A stretch of DNA of 64,000 nucleotides from Pholiota molesta. Lineage: Eukaryota > Basidiomycota > Agaricomycetes > Agaricales > Strophariaceae. Made by a program: the position numbers and the translations under genes. Shown in pieces: positions 22,758 through 34,601 of the stretch. The notes beneath the pieces are model-generated. The model had not been told where the DNA came from, did not search any database, and saw only the letters and a program-made list of their open reading frames with translations. Each line of letters starts with the position of its first letter. Position 1 is the stretch's first letter. The stretch spans positions 1,116,001 to 1,180,000 of the forward strand of contig JACGCK010000003.1 of assembly GCA_014925825.1 (NCBI GenBank), read 5' to 3'.

Positions 22758-23717
22758 ATGTCATCTGCCCCACCACTGATTGCGGCATACACCTTTCAGA
22801 CTGAAGAGACAGAGAATGGGATGCCGCCCACGCAGGCAGTCGGCCGTCCAGTCGCCATGGATGCTGCCACAGAAGATGTAGACGCCGTGGGTGACGGCAT
22901 AGCTCCGGCTGAGGGTGCATCGTCCTCCAAACCCAAAAAGAAATCGCAAGGCAAGAGACCTTCTAACTGGGTACCGAGGGGCGCGCACAAAACATGGGCA
23001 AAACATTCCTCCATCAAGCCTTACCCACCGGGCACCAAAATCGACATGTCAGAACTCCCCGAAGTCCGTGCAGCACGCCAGCGAGATGAGTTTTGGACAC
23101 ACAAGCGAAACGAGCGTGCACTCGAGGTACAAGAGCAAGAACGTCTGCTAGCGGCATCCCGTCCCATAGTCCAGACGGCGTCCCCTGCCAATCCTGCGTC
23201 CCAACCTGATCCCGTGGTCCAGACGGCATCCCCTTCTGATCCAGCCCCAGCTGTCCAGACGGCATCCCCTGCGAATCCAGCGTCCCAACCTGATCCCGTG
23301 GTCGAGACGGCGTCCCCTTCCGATCCCGCCCCTGCTGGCGGTGTCCTGCATCTGTCCCAACCTGATGCCATGGTCCAGACGGCGTCCCCTTCCGATCCCG
23401 CTACCGCTGGCGGTGTCATGCATCGCCCAGTTCCTGACCAGGAAGCGGCGTCCATGGTGAATGACAAGGACGTGGTCTCCTCGCCACTTACCGACCCTGA
23501 GGACCCCATTGGCCCATCTGTCCCTGCCTTGACACTACAGCCCCCCACACCAGAAGGCTCGGAGGCGACCCCAAATTCGCTTTTACCACCTTTCCAACCC
23601 CGTCGTAGTAGCCGTTCGCATAGCCCCGCTCCTGCAGCTGCGGAATCGTCGAAGTCATCCAAGAAGCGCAAGGCGGACACAGTTGCTGGTGGTTCCAAGA
23701 AGCGCTCCAAGCGTTGA
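22758..23717 (+). CDS. Pro/Ser-rich, basic-tailed accessory protein (possibly 3' exon of the Zn2Cys6 gene)
   Basis: Open from an ATG at 22758 for 319 residues. A good acceptor (CACCTTTCAG) ends at 22799, so the part from 22800 could instead be spliced to the Zn2Cys6 gene; with the donor at 22742 the phase does not match, which leaves the model open. The content is the basic segment KPKKKSQGKRPSNW, five or so tandem QTASP(A/S)(N/D)PA repeats at 23160-23415, and a nuclear-localisation-like tail (SKKRKADTVAGGSKKRSKR). No family recognised. Confidence 0.5.
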   Translation: MSSAPPLIAAYTFQTEETENGMPPTQAVGRPVAMDAATEDVDAVGDGIAPAEGASSSKPKKKSQGKRPSNWVPRGAHKTWAKHSSIKPYPPGTKIDMSELPEVRAARQRDEFWTHKRNERALEVQEQERLLAASRPIVQTASPANPASQPDPVVQTASPSDPAPAVQTASPANPASQPDPVVETASPSDPAPAGGVLHLSQPDAMVQTASPSDPATAGGVMHRPVPDQEAASMVNDKDVVSSPLTDPEDPIGPSVPALTLQPPTPEGSEATPNSLLPPFQPRRSSRSHSPAPAAAESSKSSKKRKADTVAGGSKKRSKR

Positions 23718-23956
23718 TTCTGGTAGTCGTTTGATGAGGATGTACATACATGTCTGGTGATTTTTGGGGGCGCTTACTTTTGCATCTGTCATTTTCTTGT
23801 CATACACTAGGTGGCCCGTAATTTTGGCGATAATATATTCTCTTGTGGTGACTTAGATGAGCATCAGATTTCCAAAGTAAATGGGCAAAGACATAGGTAA
23901 TTGGCATGATACAACATTGATGTATCTATTAACAGCACAGTTAATCCATGTGTACT

Positions 23957-26893
23957 TTAACTTTCACGTACTTTAACTTTCCGAACCCTCTTAGCTCCTA
24001 TCCCTTCACAGATTCGGTTCATTTCTCTAACCTCCAATGATTCATCCACACCGATCTGCGCGCATGTGGCGGCATCCTCCTCTTGACTGTGCTTGCGCTT
24101 CGGCCCTCGTTTCTTGGTTGCACTCACTGCGGCATCATCCATTGCATGCCGCTGAGGGCTCTCGGCGTCCTCTTCTTGACTGCGCTTGCGCTTCTGCCCT
24201 CGTTTCTTGGTTGCACTCACTGCGGCATCATCCATTGCATGCCGCTGAGGGCTCTCGGCGTCCTCTTCTTGACTGCGCTTGCGCTTCTGCCCTCGTTTCT
24301 TGGTTGCACTCACTGCGCCATCATCGACTGCATGCCGCTGAGGGCTCTCGGCGTCCTCTTCTTGACTGCGCTTGCGCTTCTGCCCTCGTTTCTTGGTTGC
24401 ACTCACTGCGCCATCATCCATTGCATGCCGCTGAGGGCTCTCGGCGTCCTCTTCTTGACTGCGCTTGCGATTCTGCCCTCGTTTATTTGTTGCATTCTCT
24501 GCGGCATCATCCATTGCATGCCGCTGAGAACTCTCGGCATCCTCTTCTTGACTGTGCTTGCCCTTCTGGCCTGGTGTCTTTCGTGCATTCTCTGCGGAGT
24601 TGCGCAGTGCATGCCGCTGGGGCGGCATCTGAGATGCATGATTGGGCTTGTGTTTGTGTGCTGGTGTCTTTGGTGCATTGAGTGCGGTGTCAGCGAGTGG
24701 ATGACGCTTGGACAGTTCCTTCGATGCCTCGCCATCGGCATCGTCTGCTTGATTCCGCTTGTGCTTCTGGGCTGGTTTCTTTGGTGCATTCACCATGGTG
24801 TGAGTCGCCGTGGGTGGTGCCTTTGATCCATTCGCGTCGGCATCATCTGCTTGGTTATCAGGTGGGGTGGCATTCTGACCGTCGACATCTGACACTGGTT
24901 CGTCAAGAGCACACTCGGCATCCCATTCATCATCGTTCGCAGGCGGCGTGGCTGGCGATGGCATGCGGCGGACTGGGGTGTAGGATAAATTATCGACTTC
25001 ACTCTGTTCACTGTCCTCATCAGATCCATTATCCTCTTCCGAGGGGGAGATGTTTTCCTCCTCTTCCGAGGTGGTAAAGTTTTCGAGCTCCTCGTTGCGT
25101 TTTTTCTTTGCTAGAGTCACCTTCTTCTTAGCTTGAGCGCGGCGTCCTCTTTGAGTTGCTGCATGTTTTGCACGCTTGGCAGTGGCAGCAGCCTCAGAGC
25201 CGGTGTACAGTGCATCTTCCAAAGTGTTCCCTGATAGATATGATGTCCATCGAAATGCATGTGGGATGCCGTGTGCATTTTGACGGGTGCGAATGTGTTC
25301 CATAATCTGTAGGATGTCGTCGCGCGGCATATATGCGGGATCTTTAAAATCAACACCAGCGGGCAGGTACTTTTTCTCGACAAAGTTTTTGATGTTCTGA
25401 GTCACGCTCGCATATGGTGTACTTCCATATTTTCCCCCAGATGCAATATCTGCAGAATGGTCAAAAATGACTTCGAAGATATGCCTAGACACCTACTGTA
25501 GTGCTTGTTCAGATATCGACGTAGGATGTCTCCCAATTGCTTCTTATTGGCATAGTGGGTGGGATTAGACGATGGCATGGTCGGGAACCCATCCGGACTA
25601 ACCACAATTTGGAGGTCATGCCGCGGAACAATATCATTAGATGGGTCCAGGATGCCGGATGGGTTTTTGAGATTGTCAAGGTTGCGCACGTAGGCGTATA
25701 GCTGTGTTTGCAGTTCTTGGCACTGATTCTTGAACATGCCAATAAAAGGAGGCGCAGTGACGCCCATGTCCTTGGCCATGTTATCATGCCTAGAGATGCC
25801 ATTAGTATATTGTCATTCGCAACTCTACAAGTAAATACCACTTACACATTAAAGACCCACTTTCCCTTTGTATTCTTTCCGGCAAAAAATGTGAGCTGCA
25901 GGGCCCCCATGGATAACCACTGCGTCGACGCAGCCTGTGCAATTGTGCGTCGGCCTCGTTTTTCAAAAAGCCTAAGATGGACATTGTCAGTACCAATGGT
26001 TGTCGGGGAATGCCGCATCCTGTCGGAGATGCGGCATCCTATCACGGACACGGCAGCCAATCACGGATGCGGCATCCCATCATGGATGCGGCATCCCATC
26101 ATGGATGCGGCATCCCATCTTGGATGCGGCATCCCCAAAGATAATAGGAGACTTACGCCTTCTGCTTAACGGTGGATGACCCTCAGTGCTGCGTTTCATC
26201 CACAACTCCAGTAACTCTTCATTTTGTGCAGGGTTGAGATTGCTGCGCGCCCGACTAATACCCACATTCAATAGTGGGAAATATTTTTTGTGGGCAGCGG
26301 GATCCTCGTCGGGACCTAAGTGCATGAGTTTCCGTAGCTCCTCATCCACTTCGCCAGGCCAGAGTTCACGTACAAGGTCATGCTTGCGAACAGTGACCTT
26401 GCCCGCTGCATTGACCTGGATATGGTGGTGCCTTCGCCAATTGTTCCGGATGTGCAACGTGAGCTTCTGAAAGATATACCAAGATGAAATAATTACAGAT
26501 TCACATAAGTTATGGAGACTTACCTTCACGAGCTCTATCTTCACCTCTGGCACATTCAAATTAGGTTTACTGTGTTTTGCCCAATAGGCAAAAATCGCAG
26601 GAAGTATGTCCTCCCTCATCATGACGATCCGCCGTTCACGGTCAAATTGACGTTCGTAAGCGATACGGTACTGATTGAGTACCCGCAGTTCCGCTACGTT
26701 ATAACTACAAGGCGCATACTGCTCACGGGGTGACTTCTCGAGCGGAAATTGAGGGGGTTCGACCATTTGCACACGAAGAAGATGACAAGGAAATGATGCG
26801 CTGGCACGCCGTTGCGCACCATCTGATCCATGCCATTGCGGTCCCGTCAACAGAACCCACGGATCGGCAAATCGGAAGTGGACAGGCACAATG
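23957..26893 (-). CDS. KDZ-element accessory protein with 31-residue basic/acidic repeats
   Basis: Exons read as about 26893-26524, 26466-26157, 25971-25846, 25789-25497 and 25449-23957. The 5' end is uncertain (no good ATG; an acceptor TAG lies just upstream), and one junction (26157 to 25971) is out of phase by my reading. The N-terminal half is globular, with FRFADPWVLLTGPQWHG, ILPAIFAYWAKHSKP, LTLHIRNNWRRHHHIQV, WLSMGALQLTFFAGKN and the AKDMGVTAPPFIGMFKNQ block. The C-terminal half is disordered: acidic stretches, then six copies of a 31-residue unit (KKRGQKRKRSQEEDAESPQR...) with nuclear-localisation-like KRKR. About 860 residues. Family unknown to me; convergent with the Zn2Cys6 side and divergent from the transposase. 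Confidence 0.65.
24070..24620 (-). repeat. Six tandem 93-bp coding repeats
   Basis: Period 93 bp (31 codons) inside the gene above. Every unit carries a GCGGCATC or GCGCCATC word and a GCATGCCGC word, so the dispersed element motif is embedded in the coding repeat. Confidence 0.9.
26065..26134. repeat. Four 19-bp intronic repeats with a 13-bp palindrome
   Basis: GGATGCGGCATCC begins at 26065, 26084, 26103 and 26122. The 13-mer is symmetric apart from its central base. It lies in the intron 25972-26156 of the minus-strand gene; related single copies occur just before it (26026-26040). Confidence 0.9.
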
Positions 26894-26974
26894 AGATCTA
26901 TGCATTAGATATGGTAATGATCCAAATAGAGGTATAGATCTGCATCTAGATTGAGATGATCAATTACTCGATAT

Positions 26975-27780
26975 AGTACGTTTCTACATAAGTAAAGCTG
27001 GCTGCACCAAGCAGCAAGCACGACGTATCGATGGATTGATTATCGTCGAGCCTCTTAGCATCTGACCATTAAATATATATAGAACGGTTGTTTCTTTATT
27101 GTAAGGACTGACTTTTCATACCTAGACTGATTACATGACTGTGTTCCAGAGACTTTGCACAAATAACTTGCAATGCATGCCGGTAATTTGAAGAAATAAA
27201 ACCTTGAGGGAGTTGAGTGTAAGGATGCCAACCGTGGCCACTATAGGATTATCGTCGAGCCTCTTAGCATCTGACCATTAAATATATATAGAACGGTTGT
27301 TTCTCTATTGTAAGGACCGACTTTTTATACCTAGACTGATTACATGACTGTGGTCCAGAGACTTTGCACAAATAACTTGCAATGCACGCCGGTAATTTGA
27401 AGAGATAAAACCTTGTGGGAAATGAGTGTAAGGACACAACCGTGGCCACTATAGTATTCAGCATCGAAGAATTGAAGAAATGCCGATGAGGCACGAAGAC
27501 ACATATCAATGTTTCCAAAAACATCTGTGATTCAAAATAGTATGTTTCTAGAATAGTAAAGCTCTCGGCACCAAGCAGCCCACACGAAAATTATATCGAT
27601 GGATTGATTATCATGGCACCTCGTAGCTGCTGACAATTATATATATATAGAACGGTCTCATCTCAAATTTAACGACCCTCATTCCCTACAGAGAATTACT
27701 GTGCTACCACGGCGCAGCAACTTCGTGCAAATAAGTTTCCATGCCTCGCCGTAATTTGAAGAAACGAGAATTCGAAATCC
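26975..27780 (+). repeat. Transposase promoter and start region present in three copies
   Basis: The block containing ATGGATTGATTATC, the TATATATA-AGAACGGT box and the CTTGCAATGC-GCCGGTAATTTGAAGA end occurs at about 26975-27215, 27247-27410 and 27545-27770. Only the last copy has the ATG followed by an open frame; in the first two the same place reads into a stop. Confidence 0.85.
27638..27649 (+). promoter_or_regulatory. TATA element of the KDZ transposase gene
   Basis: A TATATATATA stretch about 92 bases before the ATG at 27741. Equivalent boxes exist in the two upstream relic copies, at about 27075 and 27284. Confidence 0.5.
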
Positions 27781-30700
27781 ATGAAGACGATGAAAATGCC
27801 GCACCTGCTACGGGCTTCAACATTGAAGAAACACAAAACCCCAATGGTACATCATCTTGGTATCAGAGCACCATACCACTGTTTGTGGAACCATCACAAT
27901 CTACTAAACGGCCAAAAACGCGAGGGAATTTGAAAGCTGCACTGGTGGAAGAACCTATTCTTCCTGACTTCGATGATTACCATGATGATTTAAATCCTCC
28001 TCCTATTGGAAAGGTGAGCCCAAGAATTGATTTTGTCTTAGTCCATTTATTGAGACAAGGCAGAAACCATCCGACCACCTAAATGAATTTAAGGCAATGG
28101 CTCATTTGCTCCTCAGTGGATTAATGGCTCGGGAATGCATTCCTCATATGCAAGCGTGCTCAGGCTGTAAATCCAGTAACCTTGCAATTTGGCGTTGTCG
28201 GGATTGTACAACACCGCAGACTTTATGTCGGCTGTGTATGAGAACATTGCATGCGCAGAATCCTTTGCATTGGATTGAGTGTTGGACGGGAAGATGCTTT
28301 CGGGAAGCATCTTTATGGGAAGTTGGCGTGCACATCCTGATTCCTCACCACATCCAAACCAACCTCTGTGCATCTCTTAAATTCCAGGAAAAGCATTTGG
28401 AGGATTTGCAGCGAGCAAAGGATGCCGAAGAACAAACAAACTTGAGGACTAAACAGTCAAACAACTTAAACAATGCAGACTGCCCTTCAGATGCGACACC
28501 TGCAATACCACCTTCATTCAAGCAGCAACTAGATGATGAAATACTTCGAAATTTCGACGATAATGATCATTACGATGAGGATGACGACGCCGACGATGAC
28601 ACTGTGCTAGAGCATGAAGACCTACCTATTTCACCTGAACCTGCCACCAATTGGAGTGAGGTTTGCTCTGCAGCCGGCATCCCAAGTTTCCCAGCATCTG
28701 GAAACAATATCAGCAGCGCAGATCAAGAGGATGCCGCAATGTTTGCACCCAACACCGAATCATACGGCACATCCACAATTCAGGCTGCGGTGATGTCCAC
28801 TTCCCAGACTCTGCCTGAAAATGTGTCATTTCACTATGCCGCAATGGACAGCAAGCGAATGGCGGCATCCTCATCACTTGATGCCGCTCAAGCTACATCA
28901 ACATTTGACAATGCCGCAATGGACATCACGCCAATGGCGGCCTCATTCTCCACTGATGTTCAATATATGGCAGTCACCAGCGAACCAAGTGCACTGCGGG
29001 TGGCATCCTCATCTACTGATGCCGCTGGGGTGAGCTCAGTCAATACCATGCCATCGAGCACAATGAAACACTCCAATCTCTCAGGCGGCATGGGCACCTC
29101 GCTTCGCCCCGATGCACCTAGGGCAGACGCCATGATGAATCCATATGTCCGTGTTGTCCATACGAATGGTGTGCACACAATCGGCATGGTTTGTTGCAAA
29201 TGCCAAGGCATTGAGCAAACACATGCGGACTTGATGGCTCAGCGTATGATGCCGACGACATTTTCTAGATATAGCACCCTGTTCACTGTGGCAGTCCTCG
29301 ATGACTCGCGGCTGTCAAATCTCGAGTGCAAGACTTCTGTATATCAGTATTTTCAGAAGCTGAAAAGGATGACAGCACCGACTTCATTTGGGGATGTACC
29401 AGATCGATACCGGGAGTTTCGACGTCTGGCTAGGCAGTGGCGGTGGTTGAAATCACTGAAATGGCATGGCGTGGCTCACACAAGAGACGATGTCGATGCT
29501 CTCCGGCCTGGGGCGCTCACACTGTTCTGCCCAGCATGTCCTCAGCCTGGCGTGAATATTCCCAACAATTGGAGAGACGAACCTGATCAGTACGCCGCTT
29601 TTCTTACCATTTCAACCTATTAATTCACCTTCATTTGTAGGAATCTATACCTAAGGTCATATGTGGCAGATGGCAATTTTAAGGCTGACCATGTGCGGCA
29701 GCCACGCTCTCAGGATGATGTTTGGTTCTCCGAAGGGGCAGGAATGATGCCGACTCGCCAGGATTACGAAGAATTCCTGAAATGTGTTGAGGATATCCGA
29801 ACGGTGAGTGCATGCATGGCATCATATATGGCATCTTATGGCGTCCCTGATATTTGTTTTATTTACACAGAAAGCGCCATGCCAAAACATATTCCGTGTA
29901 ATTGAACTGGCAATGTTGTTGTCAAAAGTCTGTGACATAACTGGCCTTGTGGCCATAGCATGTGCGCGGCATGGGTGTTTTGCACCTAACAGCCTTGTCA
30001 ACCTTTTCCGTGGTGAACAACAGAGAAATGTCGATTTTGCGCTCTTGGCTGCACTGAAGACCACCAACACTGATGGCATCGAGAGGATATTATTATTATA
30101 TGACATCGCTTGCCAGTATCATGTCAATCTGACACAACGTATCGGCGACCGCCTACCTTTGGGATTACAGGTGGACCGCGGCATTGGGATGTTCCATGTG
30201 CACGGACATCAAGAAGAATGTTTCTTCCGCTTTGCTCCTAGTTTTATTCCCGGTGCAGCTAATGTGGCCGGCGAAATTTTGGAAACCCTCTGGGCATCGT
30301 TAAATACAGTTTCTTCATCAGCGCGAACAATGACATTGGCAGCGCGGGCAAGTCTCTTGGAAGATCACACAGCGGATTCAAATTTCAAAAAGATGGTCGG
30401 CATGGGTTTGTTTTCCAATTGCTTCTTGGATGGCATCATGTGCTAACAATTGAATACTTAGCGGCATCATTATCCGCAGCTTACCTCAATGCGACTGAGC
30501 ATCGTGCCACGGCATCAAAGTACTTTGAGAAGCTAGCCTCCGGTCTGCAACCATCCTCGATCAAGTTATGGGATGAGCAGATTGTGCATGCTGAGAGCAT
30601 TCGCTTTGAGCATCCTTCTGCAATGGATGTGATGAAATCAGACACGGCATCCATGCCATCTGCACCTGTGCACTTTGATGCTGTGACACACGATGATTCA

Positions 30701-31927
30701 GCCATTGCACAATGGCTTTCTTTGGCCCTTCAAATGGAGGCCACTCAGTATGTGCTTATTTATATGATGTATGCTAATTTCCTCAACCTGTGCTAGAGCA
30801 GACATCTGTGACAAAGTCAAGTATCTGGTGGATGAACCACTGGAAAGTGATCGCCAACACATTCAAAAAATGCGGCAAGAATTGACTGCGCAATTTGAAC
30901 TCCTGGCATCAATAGAACAAAGTCTCAACATTGATAGTGGTGGAACGATCATGGAGTCAGATGACATGCTGCATTCTACTATTTTTCACGACCTTGATAA
31001 TGACGCCGGTGATGGGGAGGGCAGCGCGGCATCGTCAACCAATCGGTACCATGGGTCGAGCACAAGGATGCCGAATGCTGAATCGGCATCCCCTGCTCAG
31101 ACAATCCCGGACATCTGCCCGGAACTTCGTCGCATCAACTTTCCTTCATTGTTTAGTTCACAATCTAGAGGTGACAACGGGGACGCATCTATGCGCCAGT
31201 TCCGGCCAATCGAACTCCAACATCGCAAATACCACGCCGCATCTTTATTAGGGAAATTGCGCGAAGTCATTGCAGAAAAATCCTTTCAATATTCCCATGT
31301 TATTAGGAAGGCTCACAAGAAGGCAGTGAAAACACGCTCCCGGGCCCGCGTTTCGAACCTCAGTGATACTATAGCACTCATTGCCAAAGCCTACGAACGC
31401 AACAGACTAGCAATGGTCCGATTGGATGCAGACCAGTATACTCTGGCAACTTTCAAACCCCTCACAAGGCAAGATCTTAGGGCTAGCACCGCCGTTCTTG
31501 ACCCTAACGAGGTGGGGTCGAAGAACTTGACTCTGTCGTGGGTATGGCAAATGACTTTGAACCATGCCGATAATTCAGCTGCTGCTCTTGAAGAATGTGC
31601 GTATACATCCTCTTACAATATTGCCATCTCAAACATTTTTCAGTTCGGCGTGTTCACTATCTCCGTGCCAGAGCAAATAAACAGCGATGGGAGGAAGAGT
31701 TTCGCTTAGTACAACACGAAATGTCCTGGACAGCAAGATTCTATCTTCGTCAAATTGAAATATGGCAGCATCATGCAGCAAAGGCGGCATTGGCTCAATA
31801 TCCTGGTGCGGCATCGTATGCTTTTCGAAAGGTTGCGATGTGGGAGGCTATGTTGACCCATGCCGAAGCACGATTCAGGCATGTCAATGACACTTATGAC
31901 TCCCTGGATCAGTTCCCTGCTACGTAA
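27741..31927 (+). CDS. KDZ transposase with CxC2 domain
   Basis: Catalyses cut-and-paste transposition of the element. Seven exons (27741-28013, 28094-29589, 29641-29803, 29871-30405, 30462-30747, 30797-31596, 31644-31927) join without a stop to 1278 residues. Residues ~106-175 form the CxC2 cysteine cluster (CSGCKSS..., CRDC, CRLCMRTLHAQNPLHWIE). A low-complexity insert with AAS/DAA runs follows. The KDZ core begins near residue 480 (CCKCQ...LFCPACPQPGVNIPNNW). Candidate catalytic acids are Asp in VADGNF (~600), Asp in YDIACQY (~721) and Glu in GEILETLWASLN (~778); HGHQEECFFRF and CARHGCFAP also match the family. The C-terminal part is helical (RRVHYLRARANKQRWEEEF). No break seen, so it may be active. 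Confidence 0.93.
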
Positions 31928-32120
31928 ATGTTCCAATGTAGTCATTTCGGTCAAATGAAACTATGCTCAATATCCTGGTGCGGCATTGTATGCTTTTCGA
32001 AAGGTTGTGATGTGGGAGGCTATGTTGACCCATGCCGAAGCACGATTCACTACACTTTGGTGGCATCATAGATTTCCAAATGGTTACAATGTCGATGGAA
32101 TGTTGATCCATGCCGACGCA
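31928..32120 (+). repeat. Partial tandem copy of the transposase 3' end
   Basis: From about 31964 the sequence repeats the last exon (CTCAATATCCTGGTGCGGCA..., the AAAGGTTGTGATGTGGGAGGC block, then CCATGCCGAAGCACGATTC). A shorter third echo lies at 32070-32125. These copies are non-coding. Confidence 0.85.
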
Positions 32121-32254
32121 TGATCTGGCTATGTCAATAATGCTTACTCTGATTGTAAAATGAAATTACATAATACATCCCTTGATCGTACAGAGCTGCA
32201 CTTGTGTTTACTCTTATCACAAAGCCATCTACACGAGAACCCTAAAGCCCTACA

Positions 32255-34601
32255 ATGCATCCCAAAGGTACCGGCATTCTCACTCTCCACACACCTTTGG
32301 AACGTCGCTTTCAAAACCGAGAAAGGGTCAGCAGAGACGCTCAGCATGTGATCTACTATGCAGAGTCCAGATTCCGTGCAATTTTACTTGCGCTCTTGGA
32401 TGGCCCCTCCGAGTCGCACAGGAAACATCTCATTTGGGCTACTTTTCGTATGGAAGTGGTGAGCATGGAATGCGGATTGGAACATTTCAATGACTGACAC
32501 CTTTAATATAGGAATATGTTCTGGCGTACATTGGTGCCGCCTGCATCCTTTCGCGGGAATTTAATGTTCCTCTTATCATTCGCAGCCTCGCAGGCTCAAT
32601 CAAGACCGTCTGGTACAAGAAAAATGTCATCTTTGACAAAGAAATGATTGCTTACTTAAACGCTGGATTGCCCCACGGGGACCCTTGTTCCCTGGTCGAG
32701 ACATATCAACATGACTGGTGGAACTTGGACACGGATACATTATCCACGGCGTACGACGACAGTACGCTCGTGTTCCTCGAGGCCAGAACGGTATATGAAT
32801 GTCTTCATGTGCACCTGGACCAGATTTTGCCATTGACGGAAGATGCTGCCTATTCCAAGACCTATTACACATGGGGCCAATGTTCAAGCTTTCGACCATC
32901 TAATTTGGAAAATGCATGCGACGAGTGTATGTCCTACCGTGCCGTCACCTTCCGTGCGCTTGATGTGTTGTGGGATATGCAGAAAGAACTTGATGCCATA
33001 GGCAATGCAGCCGACAAACGTCACGACCAGGCACACATTCGAGCCAGCAGATTCTTCCGATTATACGAAGCCGCTGCTACTTACGATGACACCGTTACTA
33101 TGGAACCGCTGTCGGTAGTGCCTCCGTTAGGTACAAGTGCAAACTTGACCATGCCGCAGGACGCGGCGTCCCCTGTGTCTCCAATTGGTACAAGTGCAAA
33201 CTCGACGATGCCGCCGGACACGGCGTCCTCTCAGTCACCAATAACCCCATACCCCAAGCCTTTTACCATGCCGTCGGTAGAGTTTCATCCCCCAGTGCTA
33301 CGGCGGATAATGCGGTAGCCGCACGGAACAATACAGATGATGCAAAGGATATGCCGATAGCCCATCTCGCAGAACAATTTCGTGTTGCACATGCTGAGGG
33401 GCTCCGCCAGTGGTTATCTCTACCCACTAAGCTGTGGACAGTATCCCCAGACGTCGGGGAAAATCATCTAGGATTCATTTTTGGATACGAGCCCAATGAC
33501 GATGGTGAACACTCAGGCTACAATGTGTCACTGCCTTCCACTGGACTGAACACCGCTGACACTCCCCCATCCTTGTCCGCCCACTCTGATGTCGGCCTGG
33601 ACGCCGATGCAATCAATTTAAACATAGAACATAGTGTTCCACCTCTTCCTCGTGGAATGCTTCCTCATGCATTCAACTTTCCTCCACTCGGTCATGGACA
33701 AGGAAGAGATCATGACAATCAAGTTCAAGCCACCAACACGATCGTGCCTGATGAGAGGGCTCCAACGTTCCAACCCAAAGCACTGTCTGACAGCGATAAT
33801 GATGATGCCGCACACGGGTTCCAGCCCAAAGCACTTTCAGACAGTGATGACGCCGCACCGGCGCTTGCAACCCATGCCGCGGTCATGTCACGTCTCAGAA
33901 GGTCGTTCCAATCCAAAGCAATGTCTGACAGCTATAACAATGCCGCACACAGCTTCCAGCCCAAAGCACTTTCCGACAGTGATGACGCCGCACCACGGAA
34001 AATCAGCAGGCTCACAGCCACCATGCCACCATTGCAACGACACCGCCAATTTGTTCCAACCTCAATTCTGTCTGACGATGAGGTAGAGGCCGCACCAGGA
34101 AACGTCCAACGCCGCCCATTCATTCCAACCTCTATTCTCTCTGATGATGAGGAGGACACCGCACCAGGCGAAATTAGCAGGATGCCGCAATCACAACAAC
34201 GCCGCCGATTCCTTCCAACCAATCTTCTGACTGACTCAGAAAATGAAGATTCCTCTGCCCATCAGCTTGACGCCGTATCCCATCTGCCAACAGGTGTCCC
34301 ATCCAATAACATGCCACTGACCGTTTCCTCTGCGGCATTCTCTCCGAAACTGGCCTTCCAACCGAAAGGACTTTCTGAATCGGAAGAGGAATCACGGACA
34401 GTTTCCTCTGCAGGATCGTCTTCGAAACTGGCTTTCCAACCGAAAGGACTATCTGATTCGGAAGAGGAACTGTTGGATAGTGAGGATTCCTTTGATGGTC
34501 AACAAGTTGAGGATGTGGATGTTGCCCATACCTCAGCTCAGTTCACTGCCGAAGCTTTCCGCGATATTCCTGATGATATGTTGGACATTGGTAGTGAGTG
34601 A
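32255..34601 (+). CDS. KDZ-element accessory protein with FQPKALSDSD repeats
   Basis: Three exons (32255-32458, 32512-33276, 33348-34601) join in frame to 740 residues; the second donor (GTAGAG) is weak. The N-terminal ~270 residues look globular (TPLERRFQNRERVSRDAQHV, EYVLAYIGAACILSREF, then HDWWNLDTDTL). A linker with LGTSANLTMPQDAASP repeats follows. The C-terminal 300 residues hold about nine degenerate copies of F-x-P-K/T-x-(L)-S-D-S/D-D/E followed by acidic residues and AA, resembling casein-kinase-2-type acidic Ser sites. No family recognised. It is transcribed in the same direction as the transposase, 327 bp downstream, so co-function is an inference from position only. Confidence 0.7.

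Noticed and set aside
21208..22792. Several minus-strand open frames opposite the Zn2Cys6 gene
   Set aside because: They mirror the Lys/Ala- and Pro-rich codons of the plus-strand gene and have no splice-supported continuation.
22742..22799. Intron joining the Zn2Cys6 gene to the following Pro-rich frame
   Set aside because: Donor and acceptor are both strong but the 58-bp intron would shift the frame and soon hit a stop; left as an open question rather than asserted.
24037..24826. Long plus-strand open frames opposite the 93-bp repeats
   Set aside because: Antisense shadows of the basic repeat; the minus strand continues through spliced exons and has sensible composition.
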